From IMG/VR virus record IMGVR_UViG_3300006916_000320, positions 1-26,422 of that record: a DNA stretch of 26,422 nucleotides, one strand, 5' to 3'. The notes beneath the pieces are model-generated. The model was not told the DNA's origin. It saw only the letters and a list, made by a program, of their open reading frames with translations, and made no database searches. A program made the translations under genes and the position numbers. Every line of letters starts with the position of its first letter. Within the stretch, counting starts at the first letter, position 1. Origin of the DNA: a virus. Below are positions 8,462 through 15,186 of this stretch, piece by piece.

Positions 8462-9094
8462 CAGATGTCCGGTAAATTCTGTCTAAAGACATGAGAACTT
8501 CCACCTCCCACGCGCGAATGTTTGTCCGCATGAGATGTGACCAGTGATATATTTCGGTAAAGGTTAAGGGGCGACCCGCAAAGTCAATGAACCACTGAAA
8601 AAGATATTCCAGAGTTTCCGGGCACTGCTGGTAATCCAGTTCCGGGGGCTTAACCCCAGTGGTTTTCCAGACTTGTTTTAGATGGTCTCGCTGGCTGACT
8701 CCGTTGACTGTTCGCCAGACGGCAAACTCGCCTCTTGCGAATCGTTCAAGCTGCTCGACCTCAGAGCGAAAAAAAGCTTCCTGTCCCCCGCTACCTTGTC
8801 AACCGCATCGGCGATCTGTGGAGCCTCCAACAGAAACGCCATTACTTCATCGCGTGAACAGGGTTTGTCGAACGACCAATCAGAGATCAATGAGGCAACA
8901 ACAGACCGCATGGCCTCACCAGGCTCAATCCTTTTCTGGATAATGCTGCGCTTAGCCTCCGCTTCCGCCTCTCTGAATGCGTCAGAATCCACACCTCGAA
9001 TCATTAGCCAGTGCTTGGTCTCTTTGCCGTCTGGTGTTGTCAGTGGCAGCTTCACCCCTTCATTGGCCTTTGTTCGTGTAAAAAACTCCTCCAT
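8427..9094 (-). CDS. Tail assembly chaperone, -1 frameshift fusion (GT-like)
   Basis: Residues 1-109 are shared with the short form. A -1 slip on T_TTT_TTC (8774-8768) then reads RSEVEQLERFARGEFAVWRT... through 113 more codons to a TGA at 8429-8427, giving a product of about 222 residues. The extension contains EYLFQWFIDFAGRP and ends ...EVEVLMSLDRIYRTS, resembling T-domain proteins of tail-chaperone pairs. This frame has a stop about 25 bases before the slip and no ATG, GTG or TTG start with a ribosome binding site in its first half, so it is not an independent gene. It overlaps the tape-measure start by 35 bases. The lambda G/GT arrangement is the known precedent; slip efficiency is unknown. 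Confidence 0.82.
8678..9094 (-). CDS. Tail assembly chaperone, short (G-like) form
   Basis: This 138-residue protein sits directly between the tail tube and tape-measure genes, where siphoviruses encode chaperones that coat the tape measure before tube polymerisation. The start MEEFFTRTKANEGVKLPLTTPDGKET is typical of this class, with helical sequence after it. Zero-frame reading gives the short form ending ...STESASETI. At codon 109 it passes a T_TTT_TTC slippery heptamer (8774-8768), where a fraction of ribosomes should switch frame. The zero-frame tail after the slip is low-complexity Ser/Glu, as expected for sequence also constrained by the overlapping frame. It overlaps the tube gene by one base. 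Confidence 0.82.
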   Translation of the reverse strand: MEEFFTRTKANEGVKLPLTTPDGKETKHWLMIRGVDSDAFREAEAEAKRSIIQKRIEPGEAMRSVVASLISDWSFDKPCSRDEVMAFLLEAPQIADAVDKVAGDRKLFFALRSSSLNDSQEASLPSGEQSTESASETI

Positions 9095-10242
9095 TAGTAA
9101 CGCTCCACGCTCAATGATGTACCGTGAGAACTATCCAGCAATGCCTGGAATGGCATAGCAAGTGTCACCGGGCCTTCGTCGGCAACATCAGGCTGACCGC
9201 CGTTATACTTAATGCGCGGAACTCTGAATCGGTAATTGTTGGTGCCGTCAGATGTCACAAACATCAAGTCTGATTCTGTTTCGTTGACGAACTTGTTAAG
9301 CAGGGAAACGCTATCAAAGTAGGCTGTGAGTGTTCCGGTAACAGCGAATCGGCCAATGGAATTACCAGTTGCACCCTGCTGACCAACAACAAACAGCGGC
9401 TCTACGCCGTTGTCAATATCGAGCTGTATTTGTGTCACTACCGCGATAGCCGAGCCTGCGTCCTCAATAGAACCGGTAAAGGAATCCATCGGGCTGGACG
9501 TGGTTGCAGAGCCATAAGTTGCCCCAGCAATGGCTGACGCAGACGCCGCATCCGCGCTTAAACCGACAACACCAAATCCACCCGTCACCATCGCGTTAGG
9601 CTGAACATCAAGGGACAGGGTGTTGATCTCGCAACCTGTATATCTCAGGTATTGAGTCAGGTCAGTAAATAGGCGCTCAAAGGTAAAGTATCTCCGGGTG
9701 GTGCCACCCTTGAGAATGGATGGGCCTGCAATTGTTACCGTATCACCGGCTGCTTCATCGGTCAGCGTTCCACCAGAGACAACCATCTTGCCCGCAACAA
9801 CCGACTCAACCACAAAAGTGCCGTTATTCGCGCTTTCAGTAAATCCAGAAACAGTGATCGTCTGACCCGCAACAAAGCCAGCAGTGACAAACCCGCTACC
9901 GGAATCATTAAAGGAATTATCAGACGAGGCCGCGCTAAACGTGGTCTCTGTTTCGCTGGCTGCTGTTGTCCACGTGCCACCGAATACAGCCTCCAGTAGA
10001 TCATCAAACGACCCGTATGACAGTTCAATAGAGACATCCCCGCCAACCTGATAATTACCATGCCGAACGTCAGTAATTTGACGGTCTGAGCGTATCTCGG
10101 CTGACGTGATGGTTGTTTTAGACAGCCCCAGGGTCGTCCCAACATGCCGAATAGGGCTGAAAGACGGTGTTGAAGGGGTGGTTCCCTGCGTTGACTCTGC
10201 AACGTAGGACATTTGGTGGCCTGAGCCGTTAGCAATAGTCAT
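9094..10242 (-). CDS. Major tail tube protein
   Basis: This 382-residue protein starts MTIANGSGHQMSYVAESTQGTTPSTPSFSPIRHVGTTLGL, the usual opening of phage tail tube proteins, which stack as hexameric rings around the tape measure. Residues about 100-172 look like an extra beta domain within the tube fold (FSAASSDNSFNDSGSGF... ITVSGFTESANNGTFVVESV), of a type common in phage virion proteins and probably exposed on the tube surface. The core resumes with RRYFTFERLFTDLTQYLRYTGCEI. The location upstream of the chaperone pair supports the assignment. Start ATG 10242 follows a short gap after the tail terminator gene. Confidence 0.87.
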   Translation of the reverse strand: MTIANGSGHQMSYVAESTQGTTPSTPSFSPIRHVGTTLGLSKTTITSAEIRSDRQITDVRHGNYQVGGDVSIELSYGSFDDLLEAVFGGTWTTAASETETTFSAASSDNSFNDSGSGFVTAGFVAGQTITVSGFTESANNGTFVVESVVAGKMVVSGGTLTDEAAGDTVTIAGPSILKGGTTRRYFTFERLFTDLTQYLRYTGCEINTLSLDVQPNAMVTGGFGVVGLSADAASASAIAGATYGSATTSSPMDSFTGSIEDAGSAIAVVTQIQLDIDNGVEPLFVVGQQGATGNSIGRFAVTGTLTAYFDSVSLLNKFVNETESDLMFVTSDGTNNYRFRVPRIKYNGGQPDVADEGPVTLAMPFQALLDSSHGTSLSVERY

Positions 10243-10278
10243 GCTGGCCTTCTCCTGAGATTAAAAAGTGTTGTGTGT

Positions 10279-10683
10279 TTAACGTGATACCCAAGACCGC
10301 CAAAAGACGGTTATTGGAATTTGATACCATGAATCGACATTGCGGGCGGGGCCTCTGCCACAACTGAAAATAACAAGCTCTTGCCCGCTATAGGTAAATC
10401 GCGTCCCAGCGAGAAAATAGTCCCTAATGTCAGTTGCTTTCTGTTTTGCAGCGCCTGCCCCTACGCCTTGCGGGTAATTCAGATTGATTTGCATGAATCC
10501 GTCTGTGTCGTCATATCCACCTGGTCCGAGTGAGCCGACCGATGGCTGATTCTGGATAATGTACAGCTCTGCCCAGGGTGTCCCGGCAGTAGGCTCGTAA
10601 GCCACATTCTCGGTCGTGTAGGCAAGCGAAAACCCCCCGTCTACAAATGCTTGTATCAGGGCTGAATCAATTTTGTATGTCAT
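10279..10683 (-). CDS. Tail terminator-like protein (DUF4128 type)
   Basis: This 134-residue protein resembles small DUF4128 / tail-terminator proteins: an N-terminal helix (YKIDSALIQAFVDGGF), then AYEPTAGTPWAELYIIQNQPSVGSLGPGGYDDTDGFMQINLNYPQGVGAGAAKQKATDIRDYF, split here by position only. The pattern of T-P-W-A-x-x-x-I at the start of the beta sheet and Y-P-x-G-x-G in the middle is typical. The protein should cap the tail tube and join it to the head connector. It overlaps the HK97-gp10-like gene by 4 bases and precedes the tube gene, the standard order. Confidence 0.75.
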   Translation of the reverse strand: MTYKIDSALIQAFVDGGFSLAYTTENVAYEPTAGTPWAELYIIQNQPSVGSLGPGGYDDTDGFMQINLNYPQGVGAGAAKQKATDIRDYFLAGTRFTYSGQELVIFSCGRGPARNVDSWYQIPITVFWRSWVSR

Positions 10684-11066
10684 AGCTGCTCTGAGACTAT
10701 CCGCTGGAATCGTGCTGCGTTTTTCCTGACCATCCCTTGCGGAGACTGACCGGAATAACCGTACTCAAGAGGCACGGCATACGGCAGATTATTGGTAAAG
10801 TACGTCACTCGACCGCCTGACAAGCTGTCAACATAACTGGTCATTTTGGATATGGTTGGCCTGCCAGACTTATCTTTAGCTAAAAGCGACTGTGCCGCCT
10901 CTGACGCATTCAGGCTCACTTGCCAGTTAGCGCGGAACCGCCCAGTGTCTACGGGGGAATCCATCACCACGGCAGAGAAAAGGGCAATTTCTACGCTGGC
11001 TATGAATTCGTCAGCATGGCCCTCAAACTTCTTTTGAAACCGTTTAAGGTCAGACGAAAAGCTCAT
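10680..11066 (-). CDS. HK97 gp10-like head-tail / tail completion protein
   Basis: This 128-residue protein shows the family pattern: an N-terminal amphipathic helix (FSSDLKRFQKKF), then SPVDTGRFRANWQVS (residues about 37-51) and PYAVPLEYGYSGQSPQGMVRKNAARF near the C-terminus. P-x-D-T-G-x-x-R-x-x-W and Y-A-x-x-x-E-Y-G are the diagnostic elements of HK97_gp10-type proteins, which finish the tail or head-tail interface. It overlaps both neighbours by four bases and stands in its usual slot between the head-tail joining protein and tail terminator. Confidence 0.85.
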   Translation of the reverse strand: MSFSSDLKRFQKKFEGHADEFIASVEIALFSAVVMDSPVDTGRFRANWQVSLNASEAAQSLLAKDKSGRPTISKMTSYVDSLSGGRVTYFTNNLPYAVPLEYGYSGQSPQGMVRKNAARFQRIVSEQL

Positions 11067-11416
11067 TTTCTAACCTGAACAAAATAGACAATCGCCGTTC
11101 CTGCTGGGTTTTTCTCGTCGATGTTCACTATCGACCAATACTCCGAGCCGACCTTGAGTTTGTCGGTCATTACAGGTGTTTGTGTATCATCGAGAACATA
11201 CATTTTGTCCCCTTTTTTAATCCTTGTGCCGTCAACCAGTTCTGCCTTGAATGACTGCTGTATACCTGTCGTGGTCAGCTCTGATGTGGTCGCTCCAGAA
11301 TCCGACCCTGTGACGTGGTTAAAACTGCCAGGGGTGCTTCTAAGCAAAACGACAGACGTGCCAAAGCGGGCCAGCAGGTTATTAGCAACCGCAGCCATAT
11401 CGGAGTAAAAGGACAT
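11063..11416 (-). CDS. Head-tail joining / stopper-like protein
   Basis: This 117-residue protein opens with helix MSFYSDMAAVANNLLARFGTSVVLLRST. The rest is a small beta barrel, including the pattern KGDKMYVLDDTQTPVMTDKLKVGSEYWSIVN. This matches the size and layout of head-tail joining proteins (stopper, gp16/HK97 gp7 class), in which a ring of copies seals the connector. Placement between the adaptor-like gene and the gp10-like gene supports it. There is no sequence motif that proves the function. Confidence 0.72.
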   Translation of the reverse strand: MSFYSDMAAVANNLLARFGTSVVLLRSTPGSFNHVTGSDSGATTSELTTTGIQQSFKAELVDGTRIKKGDKMYVLDDTQTPVMTDKLKVGSEYWSIVNIDEKNPAGTAIVYFVQVRK

Positions 11417-11417
11417 A

Positions 11418-11909
11418 TCAGGCTCTTATAGCAAAAAGACCGGAGTTTTTTAGCAAAAGGTTTATGTGTGTTCGTGAGGGTTGCGTTTTAGATACTTTTA
11501 AAACCGACCCAGGATTGGCATATTCAACCTCAACCGCGCCATCTACTTTCTCTCTGATGGTTGGCAGGGTAGCTATGCTTGGGTTGTTTGGATCTTCTCC
11601 GCTGTTTATTTCGATACACAGCGCGAGTAATGCAGAGATAACCTGTCTCGGTATCTCCTCTGACGACCACGACCAACTCTCCAACACAACCCCCGTTCGA
11701 GGCCATGATAGGGGCTGATCCCTTGATACCCTTTCGCCCTTGAACCGATCACTGTGCGATTCAAAGTAATCCATCGCCTTGTTTATCAGAATCTCAGGGG
11801 CAACGGTTAGGGATATGCCACGGTCACAGGCATAAGCAGATAGAGCAGAAGCCGCAACGTAACTGTTTGCGTTGGCAACAATTGATCCATCTTCAACAAT
11901 TATAGTCAT
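11418..11909 (-). CDS. Head-tail adaptor, DnaT-like-fold phage family
   Basis: This 163-residue protein has the family signature GSIVANANSYVAASALSAYA (residues about 8-27), then KAMDYFESHSDRFKGERVSRDQPLSWPRTGV (about 44-74), that is, A-x-D-Y-x-E...F-K-G-x-R...Q-x-L-x-W-P-R. Databases label this group as putative DnaT-like ssDNA-binding proteins, but in head operons it occupies the slot of the connector adaptor (gp6/gp15 class), which I consider the likelier role. The start shares its A with the stop (TAATG) of a seven-codon reading frame that begins right after the terminator at 11934-11960. Confidence 0.75.
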   Translation of the reverse strand: MTIIVEDGSIVANANSYVAASALSAYACDRGISLTVAPEILINKAMDYFESHSDRFKGERVSRDQPLSWPRTGVVLESWSWSSEEIPRQVISALLALCIEINSGEDPNNPSIATLPTIREKVDGAVEVEYANPGSVLKVSKTQPSRTHINLLLKNSGLFAIRA

Positions 11910-11932
11910 TAGCTATACCTGGCTTTTAGCAT
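11909..11932 (-). other. Seven-codon leader frame between terminator and adaptor gene
   Basis: ATG at 11932-11930, two bases after a U-tract, opens the frame M-L-K-A-R-Y-S-stop. Its TAA overlaps the next gene's ATG as TAATG. The AGG that would serve the adaptor gene lies within this frame. Translational coupling is possible, but the frame has no ribosome binding site of its own except the terminator stem. It may be incidental. Confidence 0.3.
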
Positions 11933-11933
11933 T

Positions 11934-11960
11934 AAAAAACCGGGGGGCCGAAACCCCCCG
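11934..11960 (-). terminator. Intrinsic terminator after the major capsid gene
   Basis: Seven GC pairs (CGGGGGG with CCCCCCG) around a six-base loop, followed by six T on the minus strand. It starts a few bases after the coat-protein stop at 11967. Partial termination here would set the excess of coat over connector and tail transcripts. Confidence 0.88.
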
Positions 11961-11966
11961 ATCAGT

Positions 11967-13118
11967 TTAGCCCAACAACAGAGTAATTGCGTCAGATTTC
12001 CACGCTTTGTAGCCCCAAACAGCAGCCACATAGATCATGGATTTCTTGAAGCCCTTATACACACTGATCTCGAATACCAGGCCGGAGTGAGGGTCTTGCA
12101 CCATCATTACGTCAACAGCAGCATCGCCGCCTGCTGGGGAAGCTGGCGCTCTCATTGCCAGTTCCATAGCTGACTGGTGAATACCGACGTTGGCAGTGTA
12201 GCTTGCGCCGATAGTCATTTCGTCAGCCGCAGTAATGGCGACGCGAGTACCAGGAGAACCCAGTACAGCAGTGCCGGAGGCCGCAGTGAAGCCGGTATTG
12301 ATTACATACTTGTTGTCACTATCAGCGGCAAAGGTAACGATGTCACCAGGCAGCAGAGAACCGCCATCACCGCCATCGAGGGATATACTGGTATCGCCAA
12401 CAGATGCGCCGCCAACATTATCCAGGCCGGTTGCTGTGCCCTTGGTATGCAGTTTAACCTGGGCAGACTCTTTCAGCATGAAGCCTTGCAGGTCAAGCAA
12501 TGTACCCTGGCGCAACAGATCAACACCGCCCGCCTCGTTCGCTTTTTGCAACTGGGCAAGCTGACGCAGGTTTGTCCCGGCAAGTGAGTTAAGCACTAGC
12601 GAAAGCCGCCCATCATTCACCGGCATACCATTATCAAACATAATTTGTCTGACTTCGGCAATGTCGTTGAAGTTGGAGGCAAAGGGCGTGGTGCCAGCCG
12701 TACCAAAGGCGCGTGAAGCATTGGTATATGCTTCGGTCGCAAGGTCTGACTCGATTTCGTTAGTCAGTGCCCGCATAGCTTGCTTGATCTGATCACCATA
12801 AATGGTCTCAAATCCAGAGCCTCCGTTGACGTACTTAACGTCCTCTCCCGTCCAGGGAATTGCAACACCGCGCTGCTTGGTCAGGGTCATAGTTTTGTTA
12901 TCTACGGTCTGATCAGTGCCTTCCGGGATGGTCATTGCTGGGGAAATGTTGCCCACCGTGGATTCACGGGTAAAGTGAGAGCGGACTGTCTGACCGATTG
13001 CTGCCTGCTCAGTACCGCTATTGATAGTAATTGAAGGGATGAAGCCTACCGCTTCACGCCCCACCATGTCGGCTGCCTTATAAATGTCGGCGGCCAGGTC
13101 TGTTAATACGTTTGACAT
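11967..13118 (-). CDS. Major capsid protein, P22 coat (gp5) type
   Basis: This 383-residue protein opens MSNVLTDLAADIYKAADMVGREAVGFIPSITINSG. The next segment, AIGQTVRSHFTRESTVGNISPAMTIPEGTDQTVDNKTMTLTKQRGVAIPWTGED (here described at residues 41-93), is characteristic of the P22 coat-protein family (HK97 fold). Residues about 230-300 hold a glycine-rich domain with LLPGDIVTFAADSDNKYVINT, common in this family. It would self-assemble with the scaffold encoded just upstream. It is followed immediately by a strong terminator, consistent with high coat expression. At 383 residues it is somewhat shorter than P22 gp5 (430). Confidence 0.9.
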   Translation of the reverse strand: MSNVLTDLAADIYKAADMVGREAVGFIPSITINSGTEQAAIGQTVRSHFTRESTVGNISPAMTIPEGTDQTVDNKTMTLTKQRGVAIPWTGEDVKYVNGGSGFETIYGDQIKQAMRALTNEIESDLATEAYTNASRAFGTAGTTPFASNFNDIAEVRQIMFDNGMPVNDGRLSLVLNSLAGTNLRQLAQLQKANEAGGVDLLRQGTLLDLQGFMLKESAQVKLHTKGTATGLDNVGGASVGDTSISLDGGDGGSLLPGDIVTFAADSDNKYVINTGFTAASGTAVLGSPGTRVAITAADEMTIGASYTANVGIHQSAMELAMRAPASPAGGDAAVDVMMVQDPHSGLVFEISVYKGFKKSMIYVAAVWGYKAWKSDAITLLLG

Positions 13119-13130
13119 GATTAAAATTCC

Positions 13131-13838
13131 TTAATCGTTGATTACTTTGCCGCCAGCCTTCGCGTATTCAGCCCGGTCGGACTGAGACATAGCGTCGAAC
13201 TTTGAGCGACTGATTGTTTTGGTGGCCCCGCCGCCGTGATTGCTTCCATTGGCCCCGCCGCCGGTCGCTTTGCTGCCAACAATGACCGGCGCAAAAGCCG
13301 GATTGCTGACAAACTCTGACTTCAGGTCATCAAGAGTGAATGCTGAAGGTTTGCCGTCTCTGTCTTTAACGACAGTGACATATTGACCATCCCTCTGCTC
13401 AGCAGAGAGGCGGCTTTTAATGTGTGGTATAAGTAAGTCTGCCGACCCTTGTACGGCCAACTCATTGGCAAGTTTCACAGCCACGTTATCCACGGTCATC
13501 GTGGTGACAGATGAACCCATCGCATCAATCTGCTCTTGCAGTTCACGCTCACGTTTTGACAGTTTTTCCTGCCAGGACTTTTCCAGTGCCTCAGTGTCGC
13601 CGGACTTTCTTGCAGATTCCTCCGCAATCCGTCGCGCCTCTGCCTCGGCCTCCTCCCTCGCCTTTTTTGCTTCCTTCTTCTCGCTTAACAATTCGTCAAC
13701 CTTGCGTTTCAGGCCGTCAACATCTTCGGGCTTTGGTAGCCCCTCAATGCCTAGGACAAACTTGCCGTCCTGCTCCTGATACAAACCCTTTAGGCTGTCG
13801 TCTAACTCCTCGATTGATTCAAGTTCATATTTCAGCAT
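13131..13838 (-). CDS. Capsid scaffolding protein
   Basis: This 235-residue protein has a long charged coiled-coil centre (residues about 40-115, KKEAKKAREEAEAEARRIAEE and following), a basic C-terminal segment (SRSKFDAMSQSDRAEYAKAGG) and a Gly/Asn-rich linker. This is the standard make-up of phage scaffolds (GP20-like), whose C-terminus binds coat subunits. It is placed directly before the coat gene. The ribosome binding site GGGGGA lies four bases before the ATG. Upstream, instead of the usual gene overlap, there is a terminator and a 15-codon frame, so the scaffold-coat pair forms its own transcriptional block. Confidence 0.87.
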   Translation of the reverse strand: MLKYELESIEELDDSLKGLYQEQDGKFVLGIEGLPKPEDVDGLKRKVDELLSEKKEAKKAREEAEAEARRIAEESARKSGDTEALEKSWQEKLSKRERELQEQIDAMGSSVTTMTVDNVAVKLANELAVQGSADLLIPHIKSRLSAEQRDGQYVTVVKDRDGKPSAFTLDDLKSEFVSNPAFAPVIVGSKATGGGANGSNHGGGATKTISRSKFDAMSQSDRAEYAKAGGKVIND

Positions 13839-13879
13839 GTGATCCCCCGGATCGGATTGCAGCCCCAGGCTGCGGACAT
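13832..13879 (-). other. Fifteen-codon leader frame overlapping the scaffold start
   Basis: ATG at 13879-13877 directly follows the U-tract of the terminator and opens M-S-A-A-W-G-C-N-P-I-R-G-I-T-C, stopping at TGA 13834-13832, just inside the scaffold gene in another frame. Its first codons (M-S-A) and flank match the start region of the holin site at 25252. Coding status is unproven. Confidence 0.3.
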
Positions 13880-13902
13880 AAAAAAAGCCCCGTGAGGGGC
13901 TT
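13880..13902 (-). terminator. Intrinsic terminator before the scaffold gene
   Basis: On the minus strand AAGCCCC-TCAC-GGGGCTT is followed by seven T: a seven-pair stem with a four-base loop. It lies between the 66-residue gene (ending at 13919) and the scaffold (starting at 13838). Confidence 0.88.
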
Positions 13903-13918
13903 GTGGTTAATCGTTTTG

Positions 13919-14119
13919 CTAAATTCCAAAGCTAATCTCGACATTTGCGAAAAGACCGCTCCCACCGCCTATCCCGAATCCATTGTTAACGTCAACGGAA
14001 ATATACGCTGGGCGCACACCAGTTTCTTTCTCCAGATTGCCAAGAATACGCAGCACATCTTCGGCTATTTCTGCCTCTGCGACCTTTCTTTTACTAATAA
14101 CTTCATGAACGTTCATCAT
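13919..14119 (-). CDS. Small head-region protein, unknown
   Basis: This 66-residue protein begins MMNVHEVISKRKVAEAEIAEDVLRILGNLEKETGVRP and has a hydrophobic Gly/Phe-rich C-terminus (GIGGGSGLFANVEISFGI). The upstream gene's stop and this start overlap as TAATGATG. AGGAG stands four bases from the first ATG and seven from the second, so 14116 is the likelier start. An N-terminal helix and C-terminal beta strands are suggested. Genes of this size between the MuF-type protein and the scaffold are frequent in head modules, but I cannot name a function. A terminator follows within about 20 bases. Confidence 0.7.
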   Translation of the reverse strand: MMNVHEVISKRKVAEAEIAEDVLRILGNLEKETGVRPAYISVDVNNGFGIGGGSGLFANVEISFGI

Positions 14120-15186
14120 TAAACTCCTGCTTTCTCGAATGCTGTCGGCTCAATCTCTCGCATCTGGTCTAGGGTTAAAGGCTCAAAGTTCTTGCCCAGG
14201 TTAAGCTCTGAAAAGCGTTCAGCAGTTAGCCCACCATTGCGTAATAATTCAGCTCTGGTCTTTCCGATCGCGTCAACCTGAAAACCTTTAGGCTGTTTTT
14301 TCAGCCATTCGTAATAGGTTAAGTCAGCATCAACGTAGCCATCTTTGCTTGCCCGTGTTGCCCCCTGCTTTAGAAAAGCAAACCGCCCGTCAAGCTCTGC
14401 CACTGTGGTGGATCTACAGTTAACATGAATCGGAGGGCGCGGACCTTTGTCTTTATCAAATATCTGCCCATCTAATGAGCGGCATGTTTGCGTGGTTCTA
14501 CCGTCCAGGGTAGACACCCATCTAACAGACTTCACGACTCCGGGGTTTTCATCCCATGTCTGCTGACGGGCAATAGACGCAGTATGCTGAACGGCTGTCC
14601 TGACAACTGCTTTCGCTCCCCGGCTTGTTACTGCCAGAATACCGTCCCTGTATTTGTTCGCTCTTGTGCCTCTCACGGCCTGGAGTATCTGGCTGGTTGT
14701 CTGGCCTTCATAGAACCCCTGACGCACAGCACCCGATACCCGCTTGACCTCATTGGCAGACCAATCCTTGATAAACGGCTCCAGTAACTTGCCACCATCA
14801 GCACCGCGTACAGATAATGGCGCAGCAAACACCGCAGCCGTCACTTGTGAGGGGGCTGGGATAGTGGTCCCAAAGCCCTCTAAAACCTGATCTAACGACC
14901 GCGCCTCAAAGCCCGACTCATACTCCGCAATCTCTACCAGGTTGCCTGATAGATCATTCCAGTGCCTTGCGTAGATAGCTGACAGGTCGCTCTCAACAAC
15001 AGCCAGCAATCTATCCAGCCTTTGCCGGTTAAACGCCGTTAAATCCTCACCTGAGAGCCTGAGTCGTATTGATCTGTCTATCTCTTGAAGGAAAGAGGCG
15101 AACTGATTTGCCTGTCCTGATTTCAAACGCTCCAGGTAAACCTGATGGCGGGTTGTTTGTTCAATTAACTGCTGGGATGTCGCCAT
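14119..15186 (-). CDS. MuF / SPP1 gp7-like minor head (head morphogenesis) protein
   Basis: This 355-residue protein has an N-terminal helical half and the diagnostic C-terminal block VVKSVRWVSTLDGRTTQTC...DGQIFDKDKG...PPIHVNCRSTTV (about 218-260). The T-x-D-x-R-x-x-x-x-C and P-x-H-x-N-C-R elements define the SPP1 gp7 / Mu F family. These proteins bind the portal inside the capsid and are ejected or aid early assembly. The gene follows the portal with a 26-base overlap, the standard order. The tail after the MuF block (about 90 residues) ends ...EPTAFEKAGV with no added toxin or enzyme domain that I can see. Confidence 0.87.
   Translation of the reverse strand: MATSQQLIEQTTRHQVYLERLKSGQANQFASFLQEIDRSIRLRLSGEDLTAFNRQRLDRLLAVVESDLSAIYARHWNDLSGNLVEIAEYESGFEARSLDQVLEGFGTTIPAPSQVTAAVFAAPLSVRGADGGKLLEPFIKDWSANEVKRVSGAVRQGFYEGQTTSQILQAVRGTRANKYRDGILAVTSRGAKAVVRTAVQHTASIARQQTWDENPGVVKSVRWVSTLDGRTTQTCRSLDGQIFDKDKGPRPPIHVNCRSTTVAELDGRFAFLKQGATRASKDGYVDADLTYYEWLKKQPKGFQVDAIGKTRAELLRNGGLTAERFSELNLGKNFEPLTLDQMREIEPTAFEKAGV

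Noticed and set aside
8427-8677. Separate gene or pseudogene between chaperone and tape measure
   Set aside because: The frame has no start codon with a ribosome binding site in its first half, and joins cleanly to the upstream gene through a slippery heptamer.
8682-9158. Plus-strand open frame opposite the tail chaperone and tube end
   Set aside because: It is the antisense shadow of the chaperone gene, with no family resemblance or ribosome binding site. All convincing genes are on the minus strand.
13511-14122. Plus-strand open frame of about 200 codons across scaffold, terminator and small gene
   Set aside because: It runs through an intrinsic terminator and two supported minus-strand genes, and its composition (Pro/Arg/Leu-rich) is typical of an antisense frame.
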